A DNA stretch of 64,000 bases from Cheilinus undulatus (taxonomy: Eukaryota; Chordata; Actinopteri; Labriformes; Labridae): assembly GCF_018320785.1 (NCBI RefSeq), contig NW_024571676.1, forward strand, positions 310,001 through 374,000. Reading direction: 5' to 3'. Below the pieces are notes generated by a model. That model worked only from the letters and a program-made list of their open reading frames with translations, was not told the origin of the DNA and searched no databases. A program made the position numbers and the translations under genes. Positions 49,814 through 61,560 of this stretch are shown here, piece after piece (position 1 is the stretch's first letter; each line of letters starts with the position of its first letter).

Positions 49814-50285
49814 CTAGAAAAGCACTCAGAGAGCGCAGACCTCCGCCATTAGCCCTATCTCCCAATAGTGAAGAATCCTTTAAAAACATTCCTGGATCCA
49901 GACGGTGATCTGGATGACTCCCAAAATCTAATTCGCCGATTATTCCTGCCCTGGTGGGGTGGAGACATGATGAGGTAAACCATTGGCCTCGCTTCATGTG
50001 GACTGGCATGGCGGAAACACCCATGGTCTCACTGGACGACTGAAAGTCATAGCAGAGGGTGAATATTCCTCTATTCCTCCCAGCATTGTGAGTATTCTCG
50101 CTACAATTCGCTGTCTTTCTCTCTGTTATGCTTCCACTCGTCTCTTCGACCGGGCTTGTGTCTTTTAAACTCTATAAACTCCAAAACTTTGAATAAGTCA
50201 ATCATGTCTGCTATCGCCTGGTGTAAAGTGGTAACAGCGCAGACCTCTGCCATTAGCCCTATCTCCCAATAGTACTAACCTTGAA
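49814..50285. repeat. RTE-like LINE fragment, copy 3
   Basis: Closely matches 19181-19505: TAGAAAAGCACTCAGAGAG, GATCCAGACGGTGATC, CACCCATGGTCTCACT, GGTGAATATTCCTCTATTCC, CTCGCTACAATTCGCT, and a second AGCCCTATCTCCCAATAG at the right end. It lacks the 3' simple-repeat tail. Confidence 0.65.
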
Positions 50286-50520
50286 AAGTAGATGGATACG
50301 CCCGTTTCTTTGTTTTTCACTGACGAATCCATCTTGCAAAGCTCCCATCTTGACCGTTTGGGCCCGGTTAGAAAGTGACAGGACCAATCAGCAACGAGGA
50401 GCAGTACTTTCAGGCGAGTTGTGACGTAAACAAGCAGCAGGAAGAGCTGGTGCAGTTATGGAGGAAGAGATTAGCATGGATGCTGCTACAGCGCCAGTTT
50501 TTGTCAGAACTTGACAAAAA
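50286..50520 (+). repeat. Dispersed repeat with exon-like 5' end, copy 2
   Basis: Matches 32925-33180. The ATG at ~50458 opens the same short frame and shows the same one-base insertion (GTTTTTGTCAG) as copy 1. It breaks off before the splice donor. Confidence 0.7.
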
Positions 50521-51289
50521 CTTTGTCTACATATTGAGAGCTTCTACATATTGGTGTATTAACCATTGCAGAAACATAAAACATGATTTTGGTAATTACC
50601 AATGCTGTTAATTTAGGGCATTATAAAGCAATGTACTAGTGTACATTGCTTTATAATGCACATATGGAATAGTTAACACAGAGTATAGAAACTTCTACTG
50701 TTCATGACCATAAGGGAAACATGTCGATTTGTTTCTTGTGGATTAAAGGATAACAAGATATAAAGTATTATGACCACAGCTGCTATCTCTACATATCTTG
50801 TCTCAGAGTTTTCTCATCTATCTTAAGGATAATGGGGATTTCTTGGTTTTATTTCTGTGGCTAACTAATCTGAAAACCACAGTTTAAAGAAAAAGACACA
50901 TACTTGGATTCGTACTGAGGACTTTTTTGATTTGGCCTCACATTTACAGGATAAAATTGATGGTTGTGTTCGATGATTAACCTGAACATGTTTGTTTGAG
51001 AGATGGCTGGGCAATTTAAGGATGAGAATGTTTTCTTGGGTCATTTTATTTAATCTGATTTAACCTCAAATCTTAAAAGGATAAAAATTCTATTTTTGCG
51101 TAATTTTTTTATCCTGAGCCTTTTTTTTTTTTTTTTTTTGTCTCAGACATATTTTGGCTTTTGAGGATTAAAAGTAATTTATGGGTTATTTATGCCACTA
51201 ACATTATTCTGCAAGAGACAAATCTGCATTTTAAAGAATTAAGATGATTTTGTAAATATTTATGACCATTATCCTAATATTGAGATTTA

Positions 51290-51585
51290 TTGCCATGATT
51301 AAAACTGAGGGCAGAAGGTTGGGATTTGATTCCCAGCTCTTGCAGCCACATGTCAAAGTGTCCTTGAGCAAGACTCTTAACCTCAGATTGCTCCCCCTGC
51401 TGCACCAGTGGTGTGTGAATGTGAATAAATACAGTAGGTTTATACTGATGGGCACTTTACACAGCAGCCTCTACCATCAGTGTGTGAATGGAGGAATGGG
51501 TAGGTGTGTGTGCATGTGCTGTAAAAGCTCTGAGCAATCAGAAGACAAGAAAAGCATGAAAGCTCAAGTCCACTTACCATCCCTG
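51290..51585. repeat. SINE-like fish repeat
   Basis: GCAGAAGGTTGGGATTTGATTCCC (B-box-like), GTGTCCTTGAGCAAGAC, TGTGTGAATGGAGGAATGGG and GCTCTGAGCAATCAGAAGAC with CCACTTACCATCC at the end follow the order of a common teleost SINE-like repeat. The family name is not recalled. Confidence 0.55.
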
Positions 51586-51889
51586 CAGATTTAAGATAAA
51601 GATACATTTTTGAAAAATATTCATGATGATAGCTTCTATCTAGCCCTTAAAAACATTCATTACACTATTTTTTTAAGTATTAAATCTATTTTGTTTTAGA
51701 GATAGCCTTGCTGTTTTGAGGATAAAGAGGATTTTTGTGTGTATTCTGGGTAAAAAAAAAAAATAACTTTTTGGCCTCATATTGTAGACAGCTTTTGTCA
51801 GATGAGGCACAGTCTGCAGATAAGAACACCAGCAGCCATTTTCTTTTGTTTCACCCACACCCTTTTTTCTAAAATCACGCCTCTTCTTG

Positions 51890-52390
51890 CACAGAGACTC
51901 TGGTGGTGGCGGCATGCCGGCTCTGCAAACAGCCTCCTCCTGGTGTCTGTCTGGGGATTGGCGGATGCAGTGGGGAGGGAGGGGGTTAGAGGTTAATTAT
52001 AGACAACAGAGAGGTCACAGGGCCTATTATTTTGGAGCCGAGACCTGCAACGGTCCAATGGGGATGACATTTACGACGAGGGCCTGGCCCCACCCCTCCA
52101 TCACCATCCCACCCCGTGCACGCCATCACTCACGTTTATCCTGAAGGGGCCGACAGTGGGACTCAGCGGTCTGATAATGAAAAGGCCCTTAGCGGTTGGA
52201 GGAGGCAGGATGATGAATTGAATCCCTCGATGTTCTCTGGCTGCGTCAGGGGGCCTCAGCAGAGCCCTTGACAACTAATTGAAAGCCCCCGTACCCTCCT
52301 CTTAACTCGCAGACTTCCTTTATCACTCTAATTATTAGGGTTAAGTGAGTCTCCCAGGGGATTGTGGGTAGTGGGATAAATGTGTAGGAC
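51890..52390. promoter_or_regulatory. Candidate conserved non-coding element 3
   Basis: About 500 bp of unique, GC-balanced DNA with TTAATTAT (51993), GGTCACAGGGCC, CAACTAATTGAAAG, CTCTAATTATTAGGG (52327) and a CAGGTC-type half site. Its motif density is unlike the surrounding repeats. No plausible ORF. Conservation is inferred from appearance. Confidence 0.35.
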
Positions 52391-53041
52391 CTGCAGAGTC
52401 ATCTCATCAGATAAAGAGAAAATAGTAAACCATAAATTATCTGTTTACAGGTCTGAAACCAAGGCCAGGGAGCTGTAGCTGAGTACAGATCGTTCACCAG
52501 GTCTTTCATACATTTTGTACCAATAACAACATTTTATTTAAAGATTTGGCAAAATAAAGACTTAAGAAAAAGATTTACTATAACAAAAGGTTGTGATTGT
52601 TAAGTTTGTCATTTCTTAAACCAGCATCTCCAACCCTGACAATAAATGTATCAGTTTAATGTTTGTATCAAAAGGCTCAATCCAAACTAGACCATCCACA
52701 AATACATTTGCAGTAAACAGAAGGTGGATTCACCCACAGCAGGAAGTAGTCCCAAATACAAGCACTGTTTCCTCTCAATCCATCTTTAAAATTAATCAGT
52801 CCATGGGTCAAGCACAGTTCCAGTTGAAACTGAGAATTAAATTTCACATTAAAAACAAACATCAAATTATGTGACAAAAAATATGCATTATTTGGTTAGA
52901 TGAGTGGTTGGTTGGTTGGTCTAGTTAGTTAGTTCAGTAGGAAGTTGGTTGGTAGGATCCCAGAGGAAAATCTTAATGCTCCAGGCTTTCTTTTCTACCT
53001 CTCACAAGACAAAGTCTTGATTCTCATCCCAGCCTCTTTAA

Positions 53042-54228
53042 AGAGGCTATATGTAACTTTTAGAAAAAAATCAGTGTAGCGACACCGCTGGCCATTAGGC
53101 AAACTACAACAGTATTGTGTTGCGACGGCGCACTCCTTGTGCATGAATGAGCCTCCGGTTTATCAGCTGATACACATGCAGACCAAGGTGATTTACTGGC
53201 ACCATGTATACAGAGGAGGTGAGTGAAGTAACAAAATAAAAACACTCAGTGAGCAACGTGACGTTAGTGTTGTCTGGATAGCATCTTTGTTGGCAAGCTA
53301 ACATAATTTAGCATACGTTTTATAGAACATAACGCTACATTGTATTTCATGGTCTGAAGTCATGCCCTACCTTTTCTACAGAAACATGGCCATCTCTGGA
53401 TCAGTGTTTACCCCCAGCACAGAGCAAAGCTCCCTCCGTTTCTCAAATGCTCCAATATTTACCCTTGATTTCCCCCTGCATCAGTCAAGCTCTCGTTTAA
53501 CTTGACAGGCTTCAGCGGGTACAACTATCTTGTTTTTTTAAGTTTAAGCTGACTTTGTATGGATGTTTGGGTTGCATTAGCAGGTCATTTACTCATGGAA
53601 ACAGCCTTCTCCATTGGTGTTTCTTCCCATTCCCATCACCGTAGCCAGGTATAAACAGAGCAGGGGGGTGCGCGTACTACACAGCACCCCACGTCACATC
53701 CATTGAGATTTCGCAGAAAATTCAGCCTGAGTTCTTTACAGATAAATAACTCAGCAGGCTTATACAGGCAAACTACGGAAGAGTATTAGGGCCACTGAAA
53801 AAAAAAATTTTAGACGTATTTTTTTTGTCACTTGTGAGAAAAAAAGTCAGAATTCTGAGATTAAAGTCAAAATTCTGACTTTAATCTCAGAATTCTGAAA
53901 AAAAATTGAGACTTTTTTCATTTGAAGAATAAAGTCAGAATTCTGACTTTTTTTTCTCAGAATTCTGACTTTAATCTCAGAATTCTGATTTTTTTCTCAG
54001 AATTCTGACTTTAATCTCAGAATTCTGACTTTAATCTCAGAATTCTGACTTTTTCTCACAAGTAAAAAAAAAAATTTTTCGTCTCAAAATTTTTTTTCAG
54101 TGGCCCTAATACTCTTCCGTAACAAACAAGGGAGACATAGAGCCTCGTTCTTCACATCGGGTAAAGTGCGCACCAATATGTACTCAAAAATGAGAAGTGT
54201 GAAAGCAGAAAACGTTCATATAGCCCCT
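53042..54228. mobile_element. TTAA-flanked DNA element (Kolobok/piggyBac-like), interrupted
   Basis: TTAA occurs at 53038-53041 and 54229-54232. Just inside, AGAGGCTATATG on the left pairs with CATATAGCCCCT on the right, a terminal inverted repeat of about 12 bp. Target TTAA is used by Kolobok and piggyBac elements. No transposase seen. The palindromic MITE at 53776-54119 sits inside it. Confidence 0.65.
53776..54119. mobile_element. Palindromic MITE built of TCAGAATTCTGA units
   Basis: The ends CGGAAGAGTATTAGGGCCAC and GTGGCCCTAATACTCTTCCG are perfect complements flanked by TA. The ~340-bp interior is an array in which TCAGAATTCTGA alternates with CTTTAATC or T-runs, so the whole unit folds on itself. 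Similar units occur at 61420-61510. Confidence 0.85.
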
Positions 54229-54429
54229 TTAAAGTTTCAGACCTTTCTCATTAGTTTCTTTCTTGTTTCTCCTAAAATTCACCAGGAGCAATGGTTAAGA
54301 CTACAGCCAATGAGTCGTACTTGAGACTTTAAGCAGATATCTTGGTAATATTTCATTGTAATCTCCAAAGTAGAAAATAATGAGACATAGAGAGACTGTG
54401 AGGAGCCTATAAACCTCTAATAAAAATTC

Positions 54430-54600
54430 ACAACTTGTCATCCATCCATCCATTTTCTTCACCACTTATTCCGTTGGGGGTCACGGGAGGCTGGAGCCTA
54501 TCCCAGCAGTCATCGGGCGAGTGGCAGGGACCCAGACCCATGCATGCACAGGGAGAACATAGAAACTCCACACAGAAAGGCTGTGCCCAGGAAGGAACCG
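54430..54600 (-). repeat. SINE/LINE-tail fragment
   Basis: CCATCCATCCATTTTC, GTTGGGGGTCACGGGAGGC and GGAGCCTATCCCAGCAGTCA, then GGGAGAACATAGAAACTCC, the same widespread fish family as 32608-32743, in reverse. Confidence 0.6.
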
Positions 54601-54765
54601 GGACCTTCTTGCTGTGAGAAAGCAAAACTTTATCATTTTTTAAAACTTCCCATGAAACAGACATCATCAATACTGATGCTTCTATAAGAAACAGGTTTTA
54701 GCTGGGTGGCCAACAAAACAGACAATCAGCAAGTTTTTTTCTGTCATTGTTAGTGCCTATTAAAG

Positions 54766-55185
54766 GGATACTTCAACATTTTGGCAAATTTGCCCGTTTC
54801 CATAATTCCTATAGTCTTATTAATAGGTTTGTTTCCTTTAGTTGTTGGTGCAAGCTGTTTTTAGATCTGGGGGGACTGATATACCAGCTGCACAGCTAAC
54901 GCTATTGAAGTAGACGGAATTTTTTGCTTTCCCTCATCAAACTCATCAAATACACAATCCAACAACTCCAAAACGCTCTCGTGGGCAAGTCGTGACCTGT
55001 ACATTCACCACACTATGAAATAATCATGGAACATTACGAGACGGAGATGTTTTAAAGTTACATGCAAAGCCAGAACTACACTCCAGACATGGCTGCTGCA
55101 CTGTGTCACTCCACCCAGTGGTTTGCTCAAGAAATAGTTCCCAGTATTTGCTTCATGTGTCATAATGTTACATAATTATACGTTA
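54766..55185. repeat. TTAA-type repeat fragment next to the gypsy element
   Basis: Starts near TTAAAGGGATACTTCAACATT, a terminus like 15522 and 58258, and runs to the 3' side of the gypsy-like integrase. The other end is not clear. Confidence 0.45.
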
Positions 55186-57096
55186 TTATTTCATAGCGTA
55201 ACCAGGGAGGGCCAGCAGCAAAGTTCTTGACATACACAGGGTCCCCTGGCTTAAAGAGTCTGCACCGAGCATGTTGGTCCCTTCTCCTCTTCTGCTTCTC
55301 CTGTGACTGTACCACCTTTCCTCCCACATCAGGTCACAGTAGATCCAGATGAGATTTGGGTTTACCCCCATCAACATCTCCGCCGGAGCCACTCCTGTTG
55401 TGGTGTGTGGAGTGATCCTGTACTGGAACAGGAAACGTGAAAGTTTAGTTTCCAGAGTGTGCCCTGACATGTTTCTCAGTCCATCCTCAATGTCTCTACA
55501 GCACGTTCTGCTAAGCCATTTGAGGCAGGGTGGTATGGTGCAGTGCGTACATGTCAGATTCCATTTTTCTCCATGAACTCCTGGAAAACTGCACCTGTGA
55601 GGGTGGGACCATTGTCAGTCACAACCGTGTCAGGCAGCCCGTGCGTGGCAAAGATGCTTCTTAGTGTCTCTGTAGTGGCTGGGGCTGCAATGTTTGACAT
55701 AATGTGTGCTTCTAGCCATTTTGAATGAGCATCTACCAACACTAGGAACATGTGACCCATTACTGGACCTGCAAAGTCTAAATGTAACCTGGACCATGGC
55801 CGACTCGGCCACTCCCAGGGGTGCAGCGGAGCAGGTGCTGGTTGATTTTGGTTACCTTGACACTGTGAACATGCTTTCACCTGATCCTCCAAAGCACTGT
55901 CCATTCCAGGCCAACACACAAATGACCTGGCTAGGCTTTTCATGCGGGAGACTCCAGGGTGGGCCACATGTAGCTCCTTTTAAGACTCCACTTGTATAGC
56001 TCCAATAAGCGGTATGCACTCACCGCTGTACTGTTTCAGTCTCATGTCTGTCTTTTCAAGTGCAGGTGTTTCACCAGGTTTCCACACCTTGTGGTAGGTA
56101 GCTTGACTTATCACTAAAGCTGAAGCACCTGTGTCCACTTCCATAGTCAGCTCCTTGCCATTGACCACCAGCTTTGCATAGAAAGGCTCTGCTTTAGGCA
56201 TACTGAGGTTAAACATGTTAAAGGAACACTGTTCCTCAGGCTCCTCACTCTGCAGGTGATGTGTAGTTGTCCTGGGCTTTGTCTTCCTCCAGTCCATTTT
56301 AGCTTTATTTTTAGCACCTCTGTACTTCTTTGCTATGTGCCCCTTTTTCTGACAACTGTGGCACACTGCATCTTTAAAAGAACAGCAACATGAGCTCCCC
56401 CGCACCTGTAACACTCCACAGACTTTGCTGACTTTCCTTTCTTTTCCTTGAAAACATGGTGAACAGCACCTGACTGCACAGCACCGTTAGCCTGTTGGAT
56501 GTCCTTAGTGTTGTTAGCTGCTGTTTCCATTGCTTGGGCAATTTCTAATGCCTTTTTAAAAGTCAGTGTGGCTTCTCCCATTAACCTGCGCTGCATGGCG
56601 TCATCGTTAATGCCACACACTAACCTGTCTCGCAGCATGTCGTCCAAAACACTGCCAAACTCACAGAATTCAGAGAGTTGTCGCAGCTTCGTGACGAATG
56701 TGGACACAGAGACACCTGGTTTGCGTGAATGAGTGTGGAACTTGAAGCGCTGCACAATCACCGAAGGTTTGGGGTTGTGATGATTCTGCACCATTGTCAC
56801 CAGTTCTTTAAAACTCAGGTCACCTGGCTTCCTTGGTGTTGCTAAGTTGCATATCAACTTGTATGTCTTTGCACCGCACACACTTAGGAGAATCGAGCAT
56901 TTCTTGTCCTCCTCAGTGATCTCATTAGCCAAGAAAAAGTGCTCCAGCCGCTCCACATACTCTATCCAGTCGCTGTCCCTCTCAACAAACTCCGTTAGCG
57001 AGCCGATTGTAGCCATAGTGCTAACTCAACGCGAACTTCTTCTCCGTGACCTACTTTACTAATGTGGCATCTTCTTGCAGTTTATCCTCGTCGCCA
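55186..57096 (-). mobile_element. Ty3/gypsy retrotransposon with reverse transcriptase region deleted
   Basis: Gag-like frame 57016-56333 (WIEYVERLEHFF, then a damaged CCHC knuckle CYRCGG). A shifted frame 56414-55980 has a second knuckle (CHSCQKKGH) and an aspartic protease with VDTGAS. The next frame, 55979-55554, is integrase: CSQCQ zinc site, LHLDFAGP and VVTDNGP catalytic Asp motifs. A separate frame at 55470-55186 holds the integrase C-terminal part (ITPHTTTGVAPAEMLMG). Reverse transcriptase and RNase H are absent. A primer-binding-site-like TGGCGACGAGGATAAA is at 57096-57081 (complement). Defective, and no 3' LTR seen. Confidence 0.85.
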
Positions 57097-57480
57097 ATTG
57101 TGTTATAACCTTAACCATAAACTCCATCTATAACAGATTCTAACAACTTTATATCTTCATGCTGTCCTCAAGCTGTACACCAAATGTTAGCCTAATCACA
57201 ATTTTCCTCTAGAAGGAGTTAATCCATGTATATTCTTAGAAAATAGGCAAAGAGTCACCCAAATTCCAAAGGAGGCACTGCTGTTAGCTCCAGACTGGAT
57301 ACAAATGTCTACCAAAGTGCAACCAAGGTGAGACACAGTGCTTTCAGTGTACAATTATTTACATGACCAATTTAGAATGTAAATTTTCCCCACCTTCTCT
57401 TTGAACACATTGACCATTTTGATTAATCTGTTAAATGCTTCCCTGATTTAAAAGTTTATTGTCACACAGGAGTAAAGTAG
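57097..57480 (-). repeat. Probable 5' LTR of the gypsy element (outer limit uncertain)
   Basis: Lies directly upstream of the primer-binding-site-like sequence on the minus strand. I cannot define its far end because no second LTR is present for comparison. Confidence 0.35.
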
Positions 57481-57489
57481 TATGACATA

Positions 57490-58500
57490 TTTACATGTAA
57501 AGAACTGAAATGAAAGAATTTTTGTGTTTTTTTCACTTAAAACAATCAACAGACAATTCATTACAAGGGTTTGTTAGTCATAATTTAACATTAGACAATA
57601 AATCAACAAAGGGTTGCAGTTCACTTCCAAAGTAACTGCTGTGTTGCATGGAAAATGATATTAAGTAAATAAATGTGAATAAATTTCCTTTTACACCTCG
57701 TCTTTATCTCAGATTGGGGGAACAGCTTGCTCTTCTCTGTTGGGATCTTTTTTTAAAGCTGCAGCATAAAAACTTCAGTTAACCATGATGGAGTGAACTC
57801 TGATCCCTAGTGGAAACGAGAGAGCGTGGATGGTGTGTTTGGGTTTAAACTATTGTGTAGCAGATATAATCCCTGAAACCTGCTGAGCAGCAGGCCTCAG
57901 TATGCTGAATACAAAACCGAGTGTAAATGGGATGGGGGATTACGATGGATCCACTCTGCACGCTGACTTTCTCACCTCTGCTTCTCTATAAGCCTATTAG
58001 AGCAGGAGAGCAAATCAGCAGTGTTGTAACAGAATATGGTTAACCCTGTGTGTGTGTATGTGTGAGCTGAGCAGGTACAGCGGCTGTGTGCTCTCTCTCT
58101 CTATCAGGTTGTGTGATGAGGCAATAAACTTTCACTTCTGGCACCAACATGCAGTTTATTCTGAGAACAACAGAGGCAATCAAGATCTCTGATTCCTGTA
58201 GTAATATTGCCAAAAAATGTGAAAGCACATAAACAAATAATTGAGCCATCTGTTGGTTAAAGGGATATTTCAGTAAGGTACTTGGTCATAGTTATTTTAT
58301 TAGCCACAAGACATTTAAGTCATTGCCCCTTTAAGGAGAGAACACTCTGTGTATGAGATTTGCAAGCACATGAAACACCTGTTTGATTAGGTACCAAATG
58401 TATGGTTTTAAATTAATCTGTCGAAAGTAACTCAAAACAGTCTAAAATAGAAGCTGGTTGCTGTTTTTTACCTTAAATTGCCAATGTGGAATTTATATAT
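57490..58500. other. Intergenic stretch
   Basis: Mostly unique AT-rich DNA. 57760-58020 is GC-richer and may contain a further non-coding element. A TTAAAGGGATATTTCAG fragment occurs at 58258. A long TG/CT-rich patch is at ~58045-58110. No gene seen. Confidence 0.4.
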
Positions 58501-58501
58501 A

Positions 58502-59048
58502 CGACGCTTAACAAATTTATTAGACCACCACCCAAAGTAAGGTTTATGCCACAGCTGCCCTAAATGAACAGCATTGGTAATTACCAAAATCATTTTTTAT
58601 GTTTCCGCAATGGTTAATACACCAATATGTAGAAGCTCTTTAACCCAAATGATATTTTTAATTCTAAAATATAATTATTATTGTTATCCATGAATTTTTA
58701 AATTTACTGATTTACAAAAAAAACCCCTGAAAAATAGTAAAGCACATTATTATTTCTTGATCAATATGTCAAATTATAGTTATTTACTTGCTTCCTGAAG
58801 AGAAAAATAAGTTTTAGTGGTTGAATGTTATGCTTGATTAATTTCTGACTTCTCAGAGAAGCCCAGTGAGCCGGCTCAGATTTGGGTATAAAAAGGTCAA
58901 TTCAGTTTGAAATTCCTCATTCTTGTTCAAAATGATAAAATGTGGGGAGCTCAGTGAAAATGAAAGAGTCTACATTAAAGCACTTCATGATGCTGGATGG
59001 TCTCTGAGACAAATATGACAGGTGGTCTAATAAATTTGTTGAACACTG
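58502..59048 (+). mobile_element. Tc1-derived MITE, copy 2 (547 bp)
   Basis: Reverse copy of 45082-45627. Ends CGACGCTTAACAAATTTATT (mutated tip) and TAATAAATTTGTTGAACACTG are flanked by TA. Near the right end the plus strand encodes MIKCGELSENERVYIKALHD and AGWSLRQI, the N-terminal start of a Tc1 transposase, then a stop at the terminal repeat. It is therefore a deletion derivative of an autonomous Tc1. Confidence 0.85.
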
Positions 59049-59060
59049 TATATATTCATA

Positions 59061-60289
59061 CACTATATTGCCAAAAGTATTCACTCACCCATCCAAATAA
59101 TTTAAATCAGGTGTTCCAATCACGTCCATGGCCATAGGTGTATAAAATCAAGCACCTAGGCATGCAGACTGTTTCTACAAACATTTGTGAAAGAATGGGT
59201 CGCTCTCAGGAGCTCAGTGAATTCCAGCGTGGTACTGTGATAGGATGCCACCTGTGCAACAAGTCCAGTGGTGAAATTTCCTCACTCCTAAATATTCCAC
59301 AGTCAACTGTCAGTGGTATTATAACAAAGTGGAAGCCATTGGGAACAACAGTAACTCAGCCACGAAATGGTAGGCCACATAAAGTGGGGTCAGCGGATGC
59401 TAAGGCGCATAGTTCGCAGAGGTCACCAACTTTCTGCAGAGTCAATGGCTACAGACCACCAAACTTCATGTGGCCTTCAGATTAGCTCAAGAACAGTGTG
59501 TAGAGAGCTTGATGGAATGGGTTTCCATGGCTGAGCAGCTGCATCCAAGCCATACATCACCAAGTGCAATACAAAGCGTCAGTTGCAGTGGTGTAAAGCA
59601 CACCGCCACTGGACTCTAGAGCAGTGGAGACGTGTTCTCTGGAGTGATGAATCGTGCTTCTCCATCTGGCAATCTCATGGATGAGTCTGGGTTTTGGGGG
59701 CGCCAAGAGAACGGTACTTGTCTGACTGCGTTGTGCCAAGTGTAAAGTTTGGTGGAGGGGGATTATGGTGTGGGACTGTTTTTCAGGAGATGGGGTTGGC
59801 CCCTTAGTTCCAGTGAAAGGAACTCTGAATGCTTCAGCATACCAAGAGATTTCGGACAGTTCCACGCTCCCAACTTTGTGGGAACAGTTTGGGGATGGCC
59901 CCTTCCTGTTCCAACATGACTGTGCACCAGTGCACAAAGCAAGGTCCATAAAGACATGGATGAGAGAGTTTGGTGTGGATAAACTTGACAGGCCTGCACA
60001 GAGTCCTGACCTCAACCTGACAGAACACTTTTGGGATGAATTAGAGTGGAGACTGAGAGCCAGGCCTTCTTGTCCAACATCAGTGTGTGACCTCACAAAT
60101 GCACTTGTGGAAGAATGGTCAGAAATTCCCATAAACACAGTCCTAAACCTTGTGGAAAGCCTTCCCAGCAGAGTTGAAGCTGTTATAGCTGCAAAGGGTG
60201 GATCGACGTCATATCAAACCTGATGGATTAAGAATGGGATGTTTCTTAAGTTCATATGCGAGTCAAGGCAGGTGAGCGAATACTTTTGG

Positions 60290-60290
<1 letters not shown>
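59061..60290 (+). mobile_element. Tc1-type transposon with frameshifts
   Basis: The left end CACTATATTGCCAAAAGTAT (TA at 59059-59060) pairs with GCGAATACTTTTGGC on the right, where the last bases are replaced by a TA microsatellite. The transposase starts at 59195 (MGRSQELSEF, helix-turn-helix with NIPQSTVSGIITKW). It loses frame near 59400 and resumes as VWDCFSGDGVGPLVPVKG and FQHDCAPVHKA (second catalytic Asp) through QSPDLNLTEHFWDELEW (Glu) to 60223. The first Asp region (WSDES) survives at ~59644. Inactive. Confidence 0.92.
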
Positions 60291-60346
<56 letters not shown>

Positions 60347-60372
60347 TACACACACACACATATATATATATA
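60291..60372. repeat. (TA)n/(CA)n microsatellite
   Basis: TA repeats with a short CA run, directly at the right end of the Tc1 element. Confidence 0.95.
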
Positions 60373-60399
60373 AAATATTTCAATATTTAGCATGTATAT

Positions 60400-61240
60400 T
60401 TGGTCACCTGACCAATACAAAACCAGGGGCTGTGATGTCATTGTTAATAACCTTTTATCGAGTTTTCTCCCCTTTTGCAGCTATGACAGCCTCCACTCTT
60501 CTTGCAGGGCTCTCTACAAGAATTTGCAGAGTTTTTGTGGGAATTTGTGCCCATTCATTCTGTAGAGCATTTATGATGTCAGGCACTGATGTTGGACCAG
60601 ACAGCCTGGCTCTCAATCTCCATTCCAGTTCGTCCCAAAGGTACTTGATGGAGTTGAGGCCAGGGCTCTGTGGGCTAGTCAAGTTCTTCCTCTGAACTCA
60701 TCAAACCATGGCTTTCTAGTCCTTCTTTGCGAACTGAGGCACAGTCATGTTAGAATAGAAAAGGGCCTTCTCCAAACTGTTGCCACACAGTTGGAAACAT
60801 AGCACTGCCCAGAATGCGTTGGTATTCTGAAGAATTAAGATTAGCCTTGACTGGAGATAAGGGACCTAGACCAATTGCTGAGAAACAGCTACATGCCCTT
60901 ATTCCTCCTCCACCAAACTTCACAGCTGGCACAATGCAGTCAGACAGGTAACGTTCTCCCAGCATTCTGCCAAACCCATGCCGACCCATCTCACTGCCAA
61001 AGAGAGAAAAATGATCCATCCCTCCACAGAACACGTTTCCACTGGTCCACAGTCCAGTGTTGGTATGCTCTCTCTCCATCTGGCATTGGACTCAGTGATT
61101 TGAGGCTTGCATGCAGCTGCTCGGCCATGGAAATTCATTCATGAAGCTCCCGCTTTAGAGTTAACATTAAAAAGTTCATTAAAGTTCAGCCATGCAATCA
61201 ACAGAGTTGGGCCATTCACAAAAGACATGCTTTGTGGTTG
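60400..61240 (-). mobile_element. Degenerate Tc1-type transposon fragment, reverse orientation
   Basis: Minus-strand relics of the same transposase type as 59061-60290: RYLSDCIVPAVKFGGGG, GLGPLSPVKANLNSSEYQRI, FPTVWQQFGEGPFLF and, after a break, SPGLNSIKYLWDELEWRLRA (third catalytic region) to AVIAAKG. No terminal repeats recognised. It lies tail-to-tail with the element on its left. Confidence 0.85.
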
Positions 61241-61359
61241 AGAAACACTTCTACTTTCTAATAATATCACTTACAGTTGAATGTGGCATCCCAGTATGAT
61301 GACCATAACTCTAATTCTGTGTAAAAGGGTGCAGATGGAGATGGAAAGCATTTTTACCC

Positions 61360-61560
61360 CCCCCCCCCCCCCACACACACACACCTTTTTTGAGATTAAA
61401 TTAAGAATTATGACTATTTTCTCAGAATTCTGAGTTTTATCTTTGAATTTGAAACACACAAAAAACTTCAGCAGTATAAAAATCAGAATTCTGACTTTTT
61501 CCTGAGAATTTTGAAAAACAAACAAACAAACAAACAAACAAACAAACAAACAAAAAACAA
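61360..61560. repeat. Poly-C/(CA)n, TCAGAATTCTGA units and (AAAC)n
   Basis: A C-run at 61359-61371 followed by CA repeats. Then come two or three CAGAATTCTGA units like those in the palindromic MITE, and (AAAC)n at 61516-61552. Confidence 0.8.

Larger units (their letters stand above)
49680..50620 (-). mobile_element. Tc1-derived MITE, copy 3, split by insertions
   Basis: 49680-49718 is the left terminal repeat (CAGTGCTTAACAAATTTATT...CACCTGTCAT). 50525-50620 is the right subterminal part (AGCTTCTACATATTGGTG, TTGGTAATTACCAATGCTG). Both have the orientation of copy 1. Between them lie an RTE-like fragment and a copy of the exon-bearing repeat, so this copy was opened by later insertions. Confidence 0.7.

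Noticed and set aside
53844-54055. Regular TCAGAATTCTGA repeats resembling a repeat-spacer array
   Set aside because: Not CRISPR: this is a eukaryotic genome, the units are palindromic with near-identical spacers, and they lie between MITE ends.
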